In this document: positions 52,758-61,730 of the stretch, in pieces
Position numbering within the stretch: position 1 is the stretch's first letter
How the letters are laid out: every line of letters begins with the position of its first letter
Assembly: GCA_903897605.1 (NCBI GenBank)
Contig: CAIUCH010000050.1
Coordinates: 22,319-86,318 of the forward strand
From: an uncultured Alphaproteobacteria bacterium
Lineage (GTDB): Bacteria > Pseudomonadota > Alphaproteobacteria > Micropepsales > Micropepsaceae
Length of the DNA stretch: 64,000 nt
Reading direction: 5' to 3'
Notes under the pieces: model-generated
What the model saw: the letters and a program-made list of their open reading frames with translations, nothing else
Databases searched by the model: none
Told to the model about the DNA's origin: nothing
Program-made: the position numbers and the translations under genes

Positions 52758-54302
52758 ATGGCTGCCGATGCGATGACCAGCAGAGCCGGACCGGCGCCGC
52801 TCCATGGCCTGGCGTTTGCGGCGGCGATCGGTGTCTTGGCAATGGCCAATTTCATGGCCGTGCTGGACATGACCATCGTCAACGTCTCGGTCCCCCATAT
52901 CGCGGGCAGCATGGCCGTGTCTGTCAATGAAGGCACCTGGGCCATTACATCCTATTCGATAGCGGAAGCCGTGATGGTGCCGCTGACCGGCTGGCTGGCG
53001 CAGCGTTTCGGACCGGTCAGAGTCTTCACGACGGCCGCGTTGGGATTCGGCATTTGCTCCTTATTGTGTGGCCTGGCCGTGAACATGCCCATGCTGGTGA
53101 CGTTGCGGATTCTACAAGGCCTGATGGGTGGCCCCCTGATGCCGATGTCTCAGACCCTGCTGTTGCGCGTGGCACCGCCGGAGAAGCGCAACATGGCGCT
53201 TGGGCTCTGGACCATGACCACCATTCTCGGGCCGATCGCGGGGCCAGTGCTGGGCGGAATTTTCTCCGATAGCTGGGGCTGGCCCTGGGCGTTCTTCATC
53301 AATGTCCCCGTCGCGATCATCTGCTCGACCTTGGCTGTGCGCATACTCGCCAAGTATGAAACGCCGACCACACAGCGGCCGATCGATTATGTCGGTTTGG
53401 GGTTGCTCATCGCCTGGGTCGGCGCGCTGCAGATCGTGTTCGACAATGGCGAAAATGATGACTGGTTCCAATCCGGCTTCATTGTGACATTTGCATTGAT
53501 CGCGCTTGTCGGCTTCATCTGCTTCCTGGCTTGGGAACTGACCGACGAGCATCCCATCGTGGATCTCAAGATTTTCCGCCACCGCGGTTTCACGATAGCC
53601 ACCGTCGCGATGTTCTTCGCATTCAGTTCCTTCATGGGCTCGAATGTGCTCATCCCCCTCTGGCTGCAGACCAACATGGCCTACACTGCCACGACCGCGG
53701 GCCAGATGATGGCCTTCAATGGGTTGGTGGCAGTCTGTGTCGCACCCATCGCCGCCAATCTGATCGGAAAGATCGATCCACGTCTGATGATGTCAACCGG
53801 CCTTGCCATTGTGGCACTGGACACGTTTTGGCGTACGACCTTCAACACGGACATGACATTCTGGGAGCTTGTTCCGGCGCAAATGGCGCTCGGGTTCGGC
53901 ATGCCGTTGTTCTTCATTCCCCTGATGAGCATTTCGATGAGTTCGGTGCAGCCGGAAGAGACAGCGTCGGCGGCCGGTTTATTTGGCTTTCTCAGAACAA
54001 CCGCAGGCGCCTTCGCCACCGGCGTGATCGTGTTCGCCTGGCGCGACGCGACGGTGCAGAACCATGCCGAGATCGCAGGGGCTTTGAACAACACGTCCAA
54101 GACTTTGGCGCAGCTTCATGCCGCGGGACAAAGCACTCAGCAGGCCCTGATGTCGGTGGACAATATGGTGCAGACCCAAAGCGTGATGCTGGGCACCAAC
54201 AACATCTTTGCGGCTGTTGCCGTTATCGTAGCCTGTGTCTCGGCAGGAATCTGGCTGATACCCAAGCCGAAAAAGCTGGCGCGCGCAGGCGGCGGGCACT
54301 GA
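52758..54302 (+). CDS. DHA2-family MFS efflux pump (EmrB-like)
   Basis: A 514-residue fourteen-helix drug exporter. Helix 1 has FMAVLDMTIVNVSVPHIAGS, and GPVLGGIFSDSWGWPWAFFI is the motif C region. With the channel and the HlyD adaptor it forms a tripartite EmrAB-TolC-like pump, probably induced by a ligand of the divergent TetR. It ends 21 bases before a convergent sugar transferase gene. Confidence 0.93.
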   Translation: MAADAMTSRAGPAPLHGLAFAAAIGVLAMANFMAVLDMTIVNVSVPHIAGSMAVSVNEGTWAITSYSIAEAVMVPLTGWLAQRFGPVRVFTTAALGFGICSLLCGLAVNMPMLVTLRILQGLMGGPLMPMSQTLLLRVAPPEKRNMALGLWTMTTILGPIAGPVLGGIFSDSWGWPWAFFINVPVAIICSTLAVRILAKYETPTTQRPIDYVGLGLLIAWVGALQIVFDNGENDDWFQSGFIVTFALIALVGFICFLAWELTDEHPIVDLKIFRHRGFTIATVAMFFAFSSFMGSNVLIPLWLQTNMAYTATTAGQMMAFNGLVAVCVAPIAANLIGKIDPRLMMSTGLAIVALDTFWRTTFNTDMTFWELVPAQMALGFGMPLFFIPLMSISMSSVQPEETASAAGLFGFLRTTAGAFATGVIVFAWRDATVQNHAEIAGALNNTSKTLAQLHAAGQSTQQALMSVDNMVQTQSVMLGTNNIFAAVAVIVACVSAGIWLIPKPKKLARAGGGH

Positions 54303-54323
54303 GAATCCGCTCCGCCGGACGGC

Positions 54324-55676
54324 TTATCGCACGCCCGTGCCCGGCCACAGAACGACGCGCAAGGTCTGCATTACGATCCGCAGATCCAGGAATATGCTGT
54401 AATTCTTCACGTAATAAAGGTCGTAGCTGAGTTTGGAGCGCGCATCGTCCAGCGACGCGCCATAGGGATAATTGACCTGGGCCCAGCCGGTGAGGCCTGC
54501 TTTCACGGCATGCCGCTCGTGATAAAGCGGCAATGACGTCGCCAGACCTTCGATGAATTCGGGCCGTTCGGGCCGCGGCCCGACCAGCGACATGTCGCCC
54601 TTCAGGACATTGAGGAGTTGGGGTACTTCATCCAACCGGGTGCGGCGCAAGAATTCCCCGATCGGCGTGATCCGGTTGTCTTTCGCCGCGGCCCAGACCG
54701 CCCCGCCCGCTTCCGCGTTGACGCGCATGGTGCGCAATTTCAGGATCTTGAAGCCGCGCCCGCCACGCGTCACCCGTTCCTGCCGGTAGAATATGGCCCC
54801 GCGATCGCCCATCCAAATCGCCAGCATCGCCAGCAGCAGGAACGGAGACACGGGAATAAGAATGAGCAGGCTGCCGACAATGTCGAATATTCGCTTCAAG
54901 CTGGTGCTGATGCGCCCGGTGCGGAAGCCGTCGGAATAGAGCATCCAGGCCAGATCCAGGCGCTTGATGTCGATGCGGCAGACTTCCTTTTCCAGAAAGG
55001 TCATATATTCGGACACCGGATAACCGGCGGCCCTGCAGGTGATCAGGGACTTCAGCGCCATTCCGCGCCGTTCATCCGGTGCCACCACGATCTCATCGGC
55101 ATGCGCCCGGTCCGCCACCTTGAGCAGGTTGCTGGACGCGACTATGACGCGGTTGGTCGGATCGGCTGACAGCCTTGGATCAATCTCCCCGAATCCATCC
55201 TCATGCACGAAGGTGAGGTCATATTGCCAATGCCTGCCCTGGGTGCGCAGGATCCAGACCAGATCCCATGCCCGCTTTCCGGCGCCGATGACAAGCACGC
55301 GGGTGCGGAACAAGGAATGGCGCCGCAAGACCGCGAATGCCAGCCGCGCCAGTGCGCCGCAAACGGTGAAACTGATCGCCGCCGCGAGGCAAAGCCCAAG
55401 CGATAATGTCCAGCCGAGAATGATGGTGACCATGCTGGCCGCCGCGACACCGATCACGACGATGGTGGGAATTCGTCCCAACGCCTTGGTCCCGTCCGCG
55501 ATGCTTTCGCGCCGGTAGAGTCCCAGCGCATAGAAGCAAAGCAGGTTCGCGCCCGCGAAGATGAGAAATTGCAGCCAATTTCGCTGGAAGTCGGCGCCCA
55601 TGATCCAGAGCGCGGATGGCCAGCCAACCGATACCGACAAGGCGTCGATCAAGAAAAGGGCCCAGGCCGCCGTCAT
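54324..55676 (-). CDS. Exopolysaccharide polyprenyl-phosphate sugar transferase
   Basis: A 450-residue initiating transferase of the bacterial sugar transferase family. Four N-terminal helices, a Rossmann-like middle domain (RVLVIGAGKRAWDLVWIL), then helix 5 and the catalytic domain: SLKRIFDIVGSLLILIPVSP, GFKILKLRTMRVNAE, TRLDEVPQLLNVLKGDMSLV and GPRPERPEF. It adds the first sugar phosphate to undecaprenyl phosphate. A TTG at 55691 could be used instead of the ATG. No other capsule gene is adjacent, so it works with genes elsewhere. Confidence 0.9.
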   Translation of the reverse strand: MTAAWALFLIDALSVSVGWPSALWIMGADFQRNWLQFLIFAGANLLCFYALGLYRRESIADGTKALGRIPTIVVIGVAAASMVTIILGWTLSLGLCLAAAISFTVCGALARLAFAVLRRHSLFRTRVLVIGAGKRAWDLVWILRTQGRHWQYDLTFVHEDGFGEIDPRLSADPTNRVIVASSNLLKVADRAHADEIVVAPDERRGMALKSLITCRAAGYPVSEYMTFLEKEVCRIDIKRLDLAWMLYSDGFRTGRISTSLKRIFDIVGSLLILIPVSPFLLLAMLAIWMGDRGAIFYRQERVTRGGRGFKILKLRTMRVNAEAGGAVWAAAKDNRITPIGEFLRRTRLDEVPQLLNVLKGDMSLVGPRPERPEFIEGLATSLPLYHERHAVKAGLTGWAQVNYPYGASLDDARSKLSYDLYYVKNYSIFLDLRIVMQTLRVVLWPGTGVR

Positions 55677-55940
55677 CCGGTTCGCTCTCAAAGCTTCTCA
55701 GCGGCGAGCAGCCAGCTTCAGCCAAAAGACCGACGACGACATGCAAGACTTCAGACTGGCCGCAGCAACCGGGCTGGAGACTGGGCGAAGCGGGGTAAAT
55801 TCCAGGTAAAGAATTGGCTTGCCACGGGTTCCCGGCCCGCCTCTATCGCGCGGAAGCGCCACGATTATTTGCCGGTTTCGGCGAATTGTTCCGGCGGGGC
55901 GGAGGATAGGTTCGATATCCTCCGCCCTTGGCCCGCTATT

Positions 55941-56831
55941 TTAAGTCAGGCTGGTCTTGTAAAGCGCCAGCAACCTGCCCCAGGCGCGGTCCGCGTCGGG
56001 CTGGTTGTAGATTGGCTTGCCGTTTTGCAGCGGCATGTCGCGCACGCACCAGCCATGAATGGTGCCGGAATAGACTTCCACTTCGGCCGAAAGATTGGCT
56101 GCCGTGAATGCCGCTTTCAGCTTGTCCTTGGCGTCGGGCTGCTTGCTGTCGTCGCTGGCCGCGATGGCGATCAGCATGTGCGATTTCATTTTCGGAATCA
56201 GCAGGTGCGGGCTGTCCGGCTTGTCGGTGACAAGGCCGCCGCCATGGAAGGTCGCACCCGCGCCGACGCGGCCCGCTACGGTGGAGGCCGTCTTGAATAC
56301 CAGCGGTCCGCCCATGCAATAGCCCTGGGTGCCGATCTTCTTGGCGGTGTCGACTTCTTTCTGCGCATCCATGAAGGCGATAAAGGCGGCGGCGTCCCGC
56401 TCGATCGCGCCGGCCTCGTTGATTGGCGTGGTCCAGGTCTTCATCTTTGCCTGATCGGCGGAGGCGGCGAAATCGAACTTGCTGGCGTCATCGATCACCG
56501 GCGCTTTTTGCGTGCGATAGAAGGGATTTGGCACCAGAACGGAATAGCCGACGCCGGCCAGCCGCTTGGCGATATCGCGCATGCTGGGGCGCAGGCCAAA
56601 AATATCCGTCCAGATCAGCACACCGGGATGCTTGCCCGAAGTCGGATGGATGAAGGCGGCATCGCAGGTGCCATCGGGCGTCTTGATGGTCACGTCCTTT
56701 TCCGTCAGCGCCATGGCGGCATTGGCGGAGGTGCCTGCCGTGGCGGTCAATCCCGCCGCAACCGACAGGATGGTGAAATCGCGGCGCGACACCGACCCGT
56801 CGGCGTTTTTCTGCTCATTGTCTTTTTCCAT
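55941..56831 (-). CDS. Tat-type dienelactone hydrolase-family protein
   Basis: A 296-residue alpha/beta hydrolase. The N terminus has SRRDFTILSVAAGLTATAGT, a twin-arginine signal. The nucleophile elbow is GTQGYCMGGPL with Cys instead of Ser, the hallmark of dienelactone hydrolases; the catalytic His is in SGTIHGWCVRD. GAGGG lies before the ATG at 56831; a longer frame to 56906 would bury the signal. The actual ester or lactone substrate is unknown. It lies between the sugar transferase and P450 genes with no obvious link. Confidence 0.87.
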   Translation of the reverse strand: MEKDNEQKNADGSVSRRDFTILSVAAGLTATAGTSANAAMALTEKDVTIKTPDGTCDAAFIHPTSGKHPGVLIWTDIFGLRPSMRDIAKRLAGVGYSVLVPNPFYRTQKAPVIDDASKFDFAASADQAKMKTWTTPINEAGAIERDAAAFIAFMDAQKEVDTAKKIGTQGYCMGGPLVFKTASTVAGRVGAGATFHGGGLVTDKPDSPHLLIPKMKSHMLIAIAASDDSKQPDAKDKLKAAFTAANLSAEVEVYSGTIHGWCVRDMPLQNGKPIYNQPDADRAWGRLLALYKTSLT

Positions 56832-56949
56832 GTCACCCTCTTGGCAAAATTTGCGCCGGAACGTTAACGCATCGAGATGCCATCCGCTATGCGGATCGCG
56901 CGCCAATGGCCGGACGGCGTAAAGTCAGCGCCGCGCGATTTTTACGGTC

Positions 56950-58323
56950 TTATTCAATAGGTTGAACTTCCAGAAAGACGCCCGGCTCCGGCCGCACCGT
57001 CATGGTCATGACCGGATGGGGAAGCGGTTGGCTGGGCAGGAAGCGGAACCGCGAAATCAACGTCGCCAGAATGATGCTGGCCTGCATCATGGCGAAATTC
57101 GCGCCCACGCAAACGCGGGGACCCGCGCCGAACGGCAGATACTGATATTTGTCCCGCTTGGGTCCCGTCACCGGATCGAACCGGCCCGGATCGAACCGCG
57201 CCGACTCTTGCCACCACATCTCGTGACGGTGCAGCGCCCAGATTGGAAGAAACACGGTGTCGTTGGGCCGCATGGCGCGGCCGCACAATTCATCATCCGC
57301 CACCACGGTCCGGGCCAGCAGGCCGACAGGTGGGTAAAGCCGCATGGATTCTTCCAGGACCTGTTCGACCAAGGGCATCGCGGCAAGATCGTCGGCGGTG
57401 GCGGTGCGCCCGCTCAGCTGAGCCGCGACCTGGGCGCGTACCCGCTCCTGCCAGTCTGGGGCATTGGCAAGCAGATAAAGCGCCCAGGCCAATGCCAAAG
57501 CGGTGGTCTCATGGCCCGCAACGATGAAGAATTGCATATTGTGGATCAGGTCTTGCGGGCTCATGCGATGGCCGGTTTCCGGGTCCTGCGCCGCCAGCAT
57601 CCGGTCCAGCAGATCGTCGGCCAGACCGGTCGCCTGCTTGCGGCGGGCATCGATCGCAGCCGCCACCATTGTGTGCATGGTGCGCACCGACGATCCCGCC
57701 AGAAGCTCGCCGGGCCGGGGAAACCATTCCGGGAATCCCAGAAAGTCCAGCAGCGAAGCACGGCCCGCGGTCTGGAAATATTGCGTGATCGCCCGGCTGA
57801 AGGTCTGGCTGTCGAAATGCTCCCGCCCCGACAAGGCGACATCGCAGATCACATCGAAAGTCGCGGTCAGCATTTGCGCCACCAGCTCGGCGCGTCCACC
57901 GCTGACGGTCAATCGCCGGCTGGCGCGTTCGGCGGTGGCGCTCATCGCCGGCGCCAGCGCCACCACATTGCGATGGGTGAAGACCGGCGCCACGGCCTGG
58001 CGCTGCCACTTCCAATCGGCGCCATCGGCATTGAACAGGCTTTCGCCGATCGCGGGCCGAAGCATCCGGCGCATGATTTCCGATTTCGGATAATTGGCAA
58101 GATTGTCCAGCATCACGCGCTTCATCCCCGTAGGATCGGCCATCATGTGCCAGCGGATCAGCATGTCGCCCGAGACGATGGGCTGGCGATAGGCATAGCT
58201 GGGAATGATCTCCAGAACATTGCGCCGTGCGATGAAGGCGGTCTCGATCCGGGAGAGACGGCGTCGATGTACCGGCGCGCCGACCGGGATGAAGGGGCTA
58301 TCTGGAATGAAAGACCTGTTCAA
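56950..58323 (-). CDS. Cytochrome P450
   Basis: A 457-residue P450. The oxygen-binding I helix is FIVAGHETTALALAW, the ExxR pair is in VLEESMRLYPP, and the heme cysteine loop is PFGAGPRVCVGANFA. The start is TTG with GGAG seven bases upstream. No membrane anchor is visible and no ferredoxin or reductase gene is adjacent. Overall layout resembles CYP4/CYP102-like bacterial hydroxylases of fatty or terpenoid substrates, but the substrate cannot be inferred. It is divergent from the PQQ dehydrogenase gene. Confidence 0.93.
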   Translation of the reverse strand: MNRSFIPDSPFIPVGAPVHRRRLSRIETAFIARRNVLEIIPSYAYRQPIVSGDMLIRWHMMADPTGMKRVMLDNLANYPKSEIMRRMLRPAIGESLFNADGADWKWQRQAVAPVFTHRNVVALAPAMSATAERASRRLTVSGGRAELVAQMLTATFDVICDVALSGREHFDSQTFSRAITQYFQTAGRASLLDFLGFPEWFPRPGELLAGSSVRTMHTMVAAAIDARRKQATGLADDLLDRMLAAQDPETGHRMSPQDLIHNMQFFIVAGHETTALALAWALYLLANAPDWQERVRAQVAAQLSGRTATADDLAAMPLVEQVLEESMRLYPPVGLLARTVVADDELCGRAMRPNDTVFLPIWALHRHEMWWQESARFDPGRFDPVTGPKRDKYQYLPFGAGPRVCVGANFAMMQASIILATLISRFRFLPSQPLPHPVMTMTVRPEPGVFLEVQPIE

Positions 58324-58467
58324 TGCGATGCTCCAGACGGCTTCATCTCAAATCCGTGCGCGGCGACGATAGGCCAGGAGCGGCATCGCGCAAAGCCCTC
58401 GCATATGCAGCATGGGAAATGCTTTTTTTCCTTTCGCAATCGGGCATGATGATCGCCAGGAGGAACG

Positions 58468-60522
58468 ATGTTCAACAAAAATCAACCTTGGATCTTTGGC
58501 GCAGGACTTGCGGTTTTGCTGACCGGCACCGCATTGGCCCAAACCGGCGTCAATAGGGACTGGCCAACTTATGGCGCCGATCTGGCGGGCAGCCATTATC
58601 TGCCGCTGGACCAGATCAACGCTTCGAATTTCTCCAAACTGGAAGTGGTGTGGCGGTTCAAGACCGACAACATCGGCAATCGCCCGGAATACAAGCTGGA
58701 AGGCACGCCGCTGGAAGTGGGCGGCGTGGTCTATACCACCGCCGGTTCGCGCCGTGGCGTGGTGGCGCTGGATGCGGTTACCGGTGAGCTTTTGTGGGTG
58801 CATGGCGAACATGAGGGCGCACGTGGCGCCGCCGCGCCGCGCCAGCTTTCGGGTCGCGGGCTTTCCTATTGGACCGATGGGCGCGAAGCACGCATCATTT
58901 ACGTCACGCCCGGATATCGCCTGGTGGCGCTCGATGCCAAGACCGGCCGGCCGGTGGAAGGCTTCGGCGAGCACGGCATCATCGATCTGAAACAGGATTT
59001 CGATCAGGTCATCCGGCCCGACCTCGTCACCGGTGAAGTGGGACTGCATGCGGCGCCGACCGTGGCCGGCAACATCGTGCTGGTGGGCGCGGCTTTCCGC
59101 GAAGGCTTCACGCCCGCCACTTATCGCAACAACAAGGGCTATGTCCGCGCCTATGACGCGCGCACCGGCAAGCGTCTTTGGACGTTTCACACCATCCCGA
59201 AAAAAGGTGAGTTCGGCTACGACACCTGGCTGAACGGCACCGCCGACGACACCGGCAATACCGGGGTGTGGAACCAGATCACGGTCGACCGCGAATTGAA
59301 CACCGTCTATCTGCCAGTGGAATCGCCGACCGGCGATTTCTATGGCGGCTATCGTCCGGGCGCCGATGTTTTCGGCGAAAGCGTGGTCGCGGTCGATCTG
59401 GATACCGGCAAGCTCAAATGGTTCTACCAGATGGTCCATCATCCCCTGTGGGACATGGACGCGTCGGCGGCGCCGATGCTGATGGACATCACCGTCAAGG
59501 GAAAGCCGATCAAGGCGGTGGCGCAGCCGTCCAAACAAGGCTGGCTGTATGTGCTGGACCGCACCACCGGCAAGCCGGTCTGGCCGATTCCGGAAAAGAA
59601 AGTCGAAGCAGGCAATGTGCCGGGCGAATGGTATGCGCCAACCCAGCCATTCCCGACCCGGCCCAAGGCCTATTCCCGCAACGGCGTCTCACCCGACGAT
59701 TTCATCGATTTCACGCCGGCGCTGCATGCGCGCGCGCTGGAGATGGTGAAGAATTACAAGATGGGTCCGGTGTTCACGCCGCCGGTTTTGTCCACGCAGC
59801 CGAAGCCGCTGGGCACTTTGACCCTGGGCGGCGGCAATGGCGGCACCAATTGGCCGGGCGGTTCCTTCAATCCGGAAAACCACACCGCGTTTCTTTTTGG
59901 CTGCAATTCCTGCTTCGAGCCTATCGGCATGGTGACGCCGCCACCGGGGCTTTCCGACATGCGGTATGTCGAAGGCACGGCCGGCGCCAAGGTCGAGATG
60001 GTGGGAACCGGCGGCGCCGGTTCGGGTGCCGACACGCCCTTGCCGAAGGGTGCGCCGCGCCCGGCGGGTGACGGCAACTCCAATCGCTGGACCGTCGACG
60101 GCATGCCGATCATCAAGCCGCCTTATGCCACCATCACCGCCATCGATCTGGATAGCGGCGATTTCAAATGGCAGATCCCCCATGGCGAGACGCCCGACAT
60201 CGTGCGCAACAATGCCGATCTCAAGGGCATGACCGTCCCGCGCACTGGCCAGACCACTTATAATATCGGCACTTTGGTGACCAAGACCCTGGTGGTCGCG
60301 GGCGAAGGACAGGTGACCAACGGCCCCGATCATCCACGCGGCGCGATGCTGCGCGCCTATGACCAGGCCAGTGGCAAGGAAGTCGGCAATGTGTGGATGC
60401 CGGCGCCGCAATCGGGAACGCCGATGACCTACATGGTCAATGGCAAGCAGTACATTATCATCGCGGTCAGTGGTGGCAATTATTCCGGCGAATATCTCTG
60501 CCTTGCGCTGCCGGACAATTGA
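58468..60522 (+). CDS. Periplasmic PQQ-dependent dehydrogenase
   Basis: A 684-residue quinoprotein with a signal peptide (MFNKNQPWIFGAGLAVLLTG...). The eight-bladed propeller is seen in repeated W-motifs such as LDAVTGELLWVHG, AYDARTGKRLWTFH and DLDTGKLKWFYQ. There is no CxxCH, hence no fused cytochrome c. It oxidises an alcohol, aldose or similar in the periplasm using PQQ. A strong AGGAGG precedes the ATG. The gene beginning at 63860 encodes a clear paralogue. Confidence 0.9.
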   Translation: MFNKNQPWIFGAGLAVLLTGTALAQTGVNRDWPTYGADLAGSHYLPLDQINASNFSKLEVVWRFKTDNIGNRPEYKLEGTPLEVGGVVYTTAGSRRGVVALDAVTGELLWVHGEHEGARGAAAPRQLSGRGLSYWTDGREARIIYVTPGYRLVALDAKTGRPVEGFGEHGIIDLKQDFDQVIRPDLVTGEVGLHAAPTVAGNIVLVGAAFREGFTPATYRNNKGYVRAYDARTGKRLWTFHTIPKKGEFGYDTWLNGTADDTGNTGVWNQITVDRELNTVYLPVESPTGDFYGGYRPGADVFGESVVAVDLDTGKLKWFYQMVHHPLWDMDASAAPMLMDITVKGKPIKAVAQPSKQGWLYVLDRTTGKPVWPIPEKKVEAGNVPGEWYAPTQPFPTRPKAYSRNGVSPDDFIDFTPALHARALEMVKNYKMGPVFTPPVLSTQPKPLGTLTLGGGNGGTNWPGGSFNPENHTAFLFGCNSCFEPIGMVTPPPGLSDMRYVEGTAGAKVEMVGTGGAGSGADTPLPKGAPRPAGDGNSNRWTVDGMPIIKPPYATITAIDLDSGDFKWQIPHGETPDIVRNNADLKGMTVPRTGQTTYNIGTLVTKTLVVAGEGQVTNGPDHPRGAMLRAYDQASGKEVGNVWMPAPQSGTPMTYMVNGKQYIIIAVSGGNYSGEYLCLALPDN

Positions 60523-60546
60523 TAAAGTTAGATGAAGGACAATGTC

Positions 60547-61569
60547 ATGACCTTACGAAGCTCGATCCTGCTTTCGCTGTTTCTGCTGGGCGCACCCGGT
60601 ATCGCGCTGGCAGGCAATGCCCCGAACTCGCAGCCCAATCCCTATCGCACCATCCGCGATTTCTTCAAGCTGCCGGCAGGACGCGTGATGGGCTCGTCGA
60701 GCGCGGTGGCGGTGGATCACAAGGGCAATGTCTGGGTCGCGGATCGCTGCGGCGCCAACAATTGCGCCGGCTCCAAGCTCGATCCGGTGATGGAGTTCGA
60801 CAGGGCCGGAAATTTCCTCAAATCTTTTGGCGCCGGCCAGATGCTGTTCCCGCACGGCCTGACCATCGACAAGGACGATCATCTGTGGATCGCGGACGGG
60901 CATGTCGCCAAGGGCATCGGCGATGTGGTGCTGGAATTCGACCAGAACGGTAAGATTTTGCGTACTCTGGGCAAGCCGGGTGTGTCGGGTGCCGGGCATG
61001 ACACCTTCCACGAACCGAATGCCGTACTGATCGCGCCGAACGGCGACATCTTCGTCGCCGACGGACATGAACCCGGACCTGGGCACAATGCCCGCATCGT
61101 CAAGCTGGACCCCAATGGCAAATTCATCCTGCAATGGGGTGAGCATGGCACGGGGCCGGGGCAGTTCGAGATGCCGCATGCGCTGGCGATGGACAGCCAG
61201 GGCCGCCTGTTTGTCGCGGACCGGGGCAACAATCGGGTTCAGATCTTCGACCAGAATGGAAAATTCATTGCTTCCTGGCTCCAGTTCAGCCGTCCCAGCG
61301 GCATTTATATTGACGCCAATGATGTTCTTTATGTCGCCGATTCCGAATCCATCGACAAAAAGGGCTATGGCTACAATCCCAAGTTCCAGCGCGGCATGCG
61401 CATCGGCAGCGCCAAGACCGGCGAAGTCACCGCCTTTATTCTTGATCCGGATTTTCCGCACGGCGATCCGGACACCAGCGCCGCTGAGGGTGTCTGGGTC
61501 GATACCGCAGGCAATATCTATGGCGCCGAAGTTGGGCCCAAAGCCGTCATCAAGTATGTAAAGAAGTAG
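60547..61569 (+). CDS. Secreted six-bladed beta-propeller (NHL-repeat) protein
   Basis: A 340-residue protein with a signal peptide (MTLRSSILLSLFLLGAPGIA). NHL-type repeats recur: AVDHKGNVWVADRCG, TIDKDDHLWIADGH, LIAPNGDIFVADGHEPG, AMDSQGRLFVADRGNNRVQI and YIDANDVLYVADSES. It resembles peptidylglycine amidating-lyase-like propellers, a label that need not reflect function. AAGGA lies seven bases before the ATG at 60547; an ATG at 60532 lacks such a site. It follows the PQQ dehydrogenase gene closely, so it may bind or process the same substrate. Confidence 0.85.
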   Translation: MTLRSSILLSLFLLGAPGIALAGNAPNSQPNPYRTIRDFFKLPAGRVMGSSSAVAVDHKGNVWVADRCGANNCAGSKLDPVMEFDRAGNFLKSFGAGQMLFPHGLTIDKDDHLWIADGHVAKGIGDVVLEFDQNGKILRTLGKPGVSGAGHDTFHEPNAVLIAPNGDIFVADGHEPGPGHNARIVKLDPNGKFILQWGEHGTGPGQFEMPHALAMDSQGRLFVADRGNNRVQIFDQNGKFIASWLQFSRPSGIYIDANDVLYVADSESIDKKGYGYNPKFQRGMRIGSAKTGEVTAFILDPDFPHGDPDTSAAEGVWVDTAGNIYGAEVGPKAVIKYVKK

Positions 61570-61682
61570 ATGCGCTGGCCTTTTGGCCGCTGGCGTTGTC
61601 GCGCGTGCTCACGTGCTATCCGCACGCTCCGCGCGACGCTCCTAGCCAGCGACCAAAATGCTGCGCGCCGACTGAAATGAAA

Positions 61683-61710
61683 AAAGGGCGGGAGAATCTC
61701 CCGCCCTTTT
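61683..61710. terminator. Bidirectional intrinsic terminator
   Basis: GGGCGGGA and TCCCGCCC form a GC stem around GAATC, bordered by an A run on the left and a T run on the right, so it works on both strands. It separates two convergent genes (ends at 61569 plus and 61731 minus). Confidence 0.9.
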
Positions 61711-61730
61711 CGTTTGATTTGCGCGGCTGC

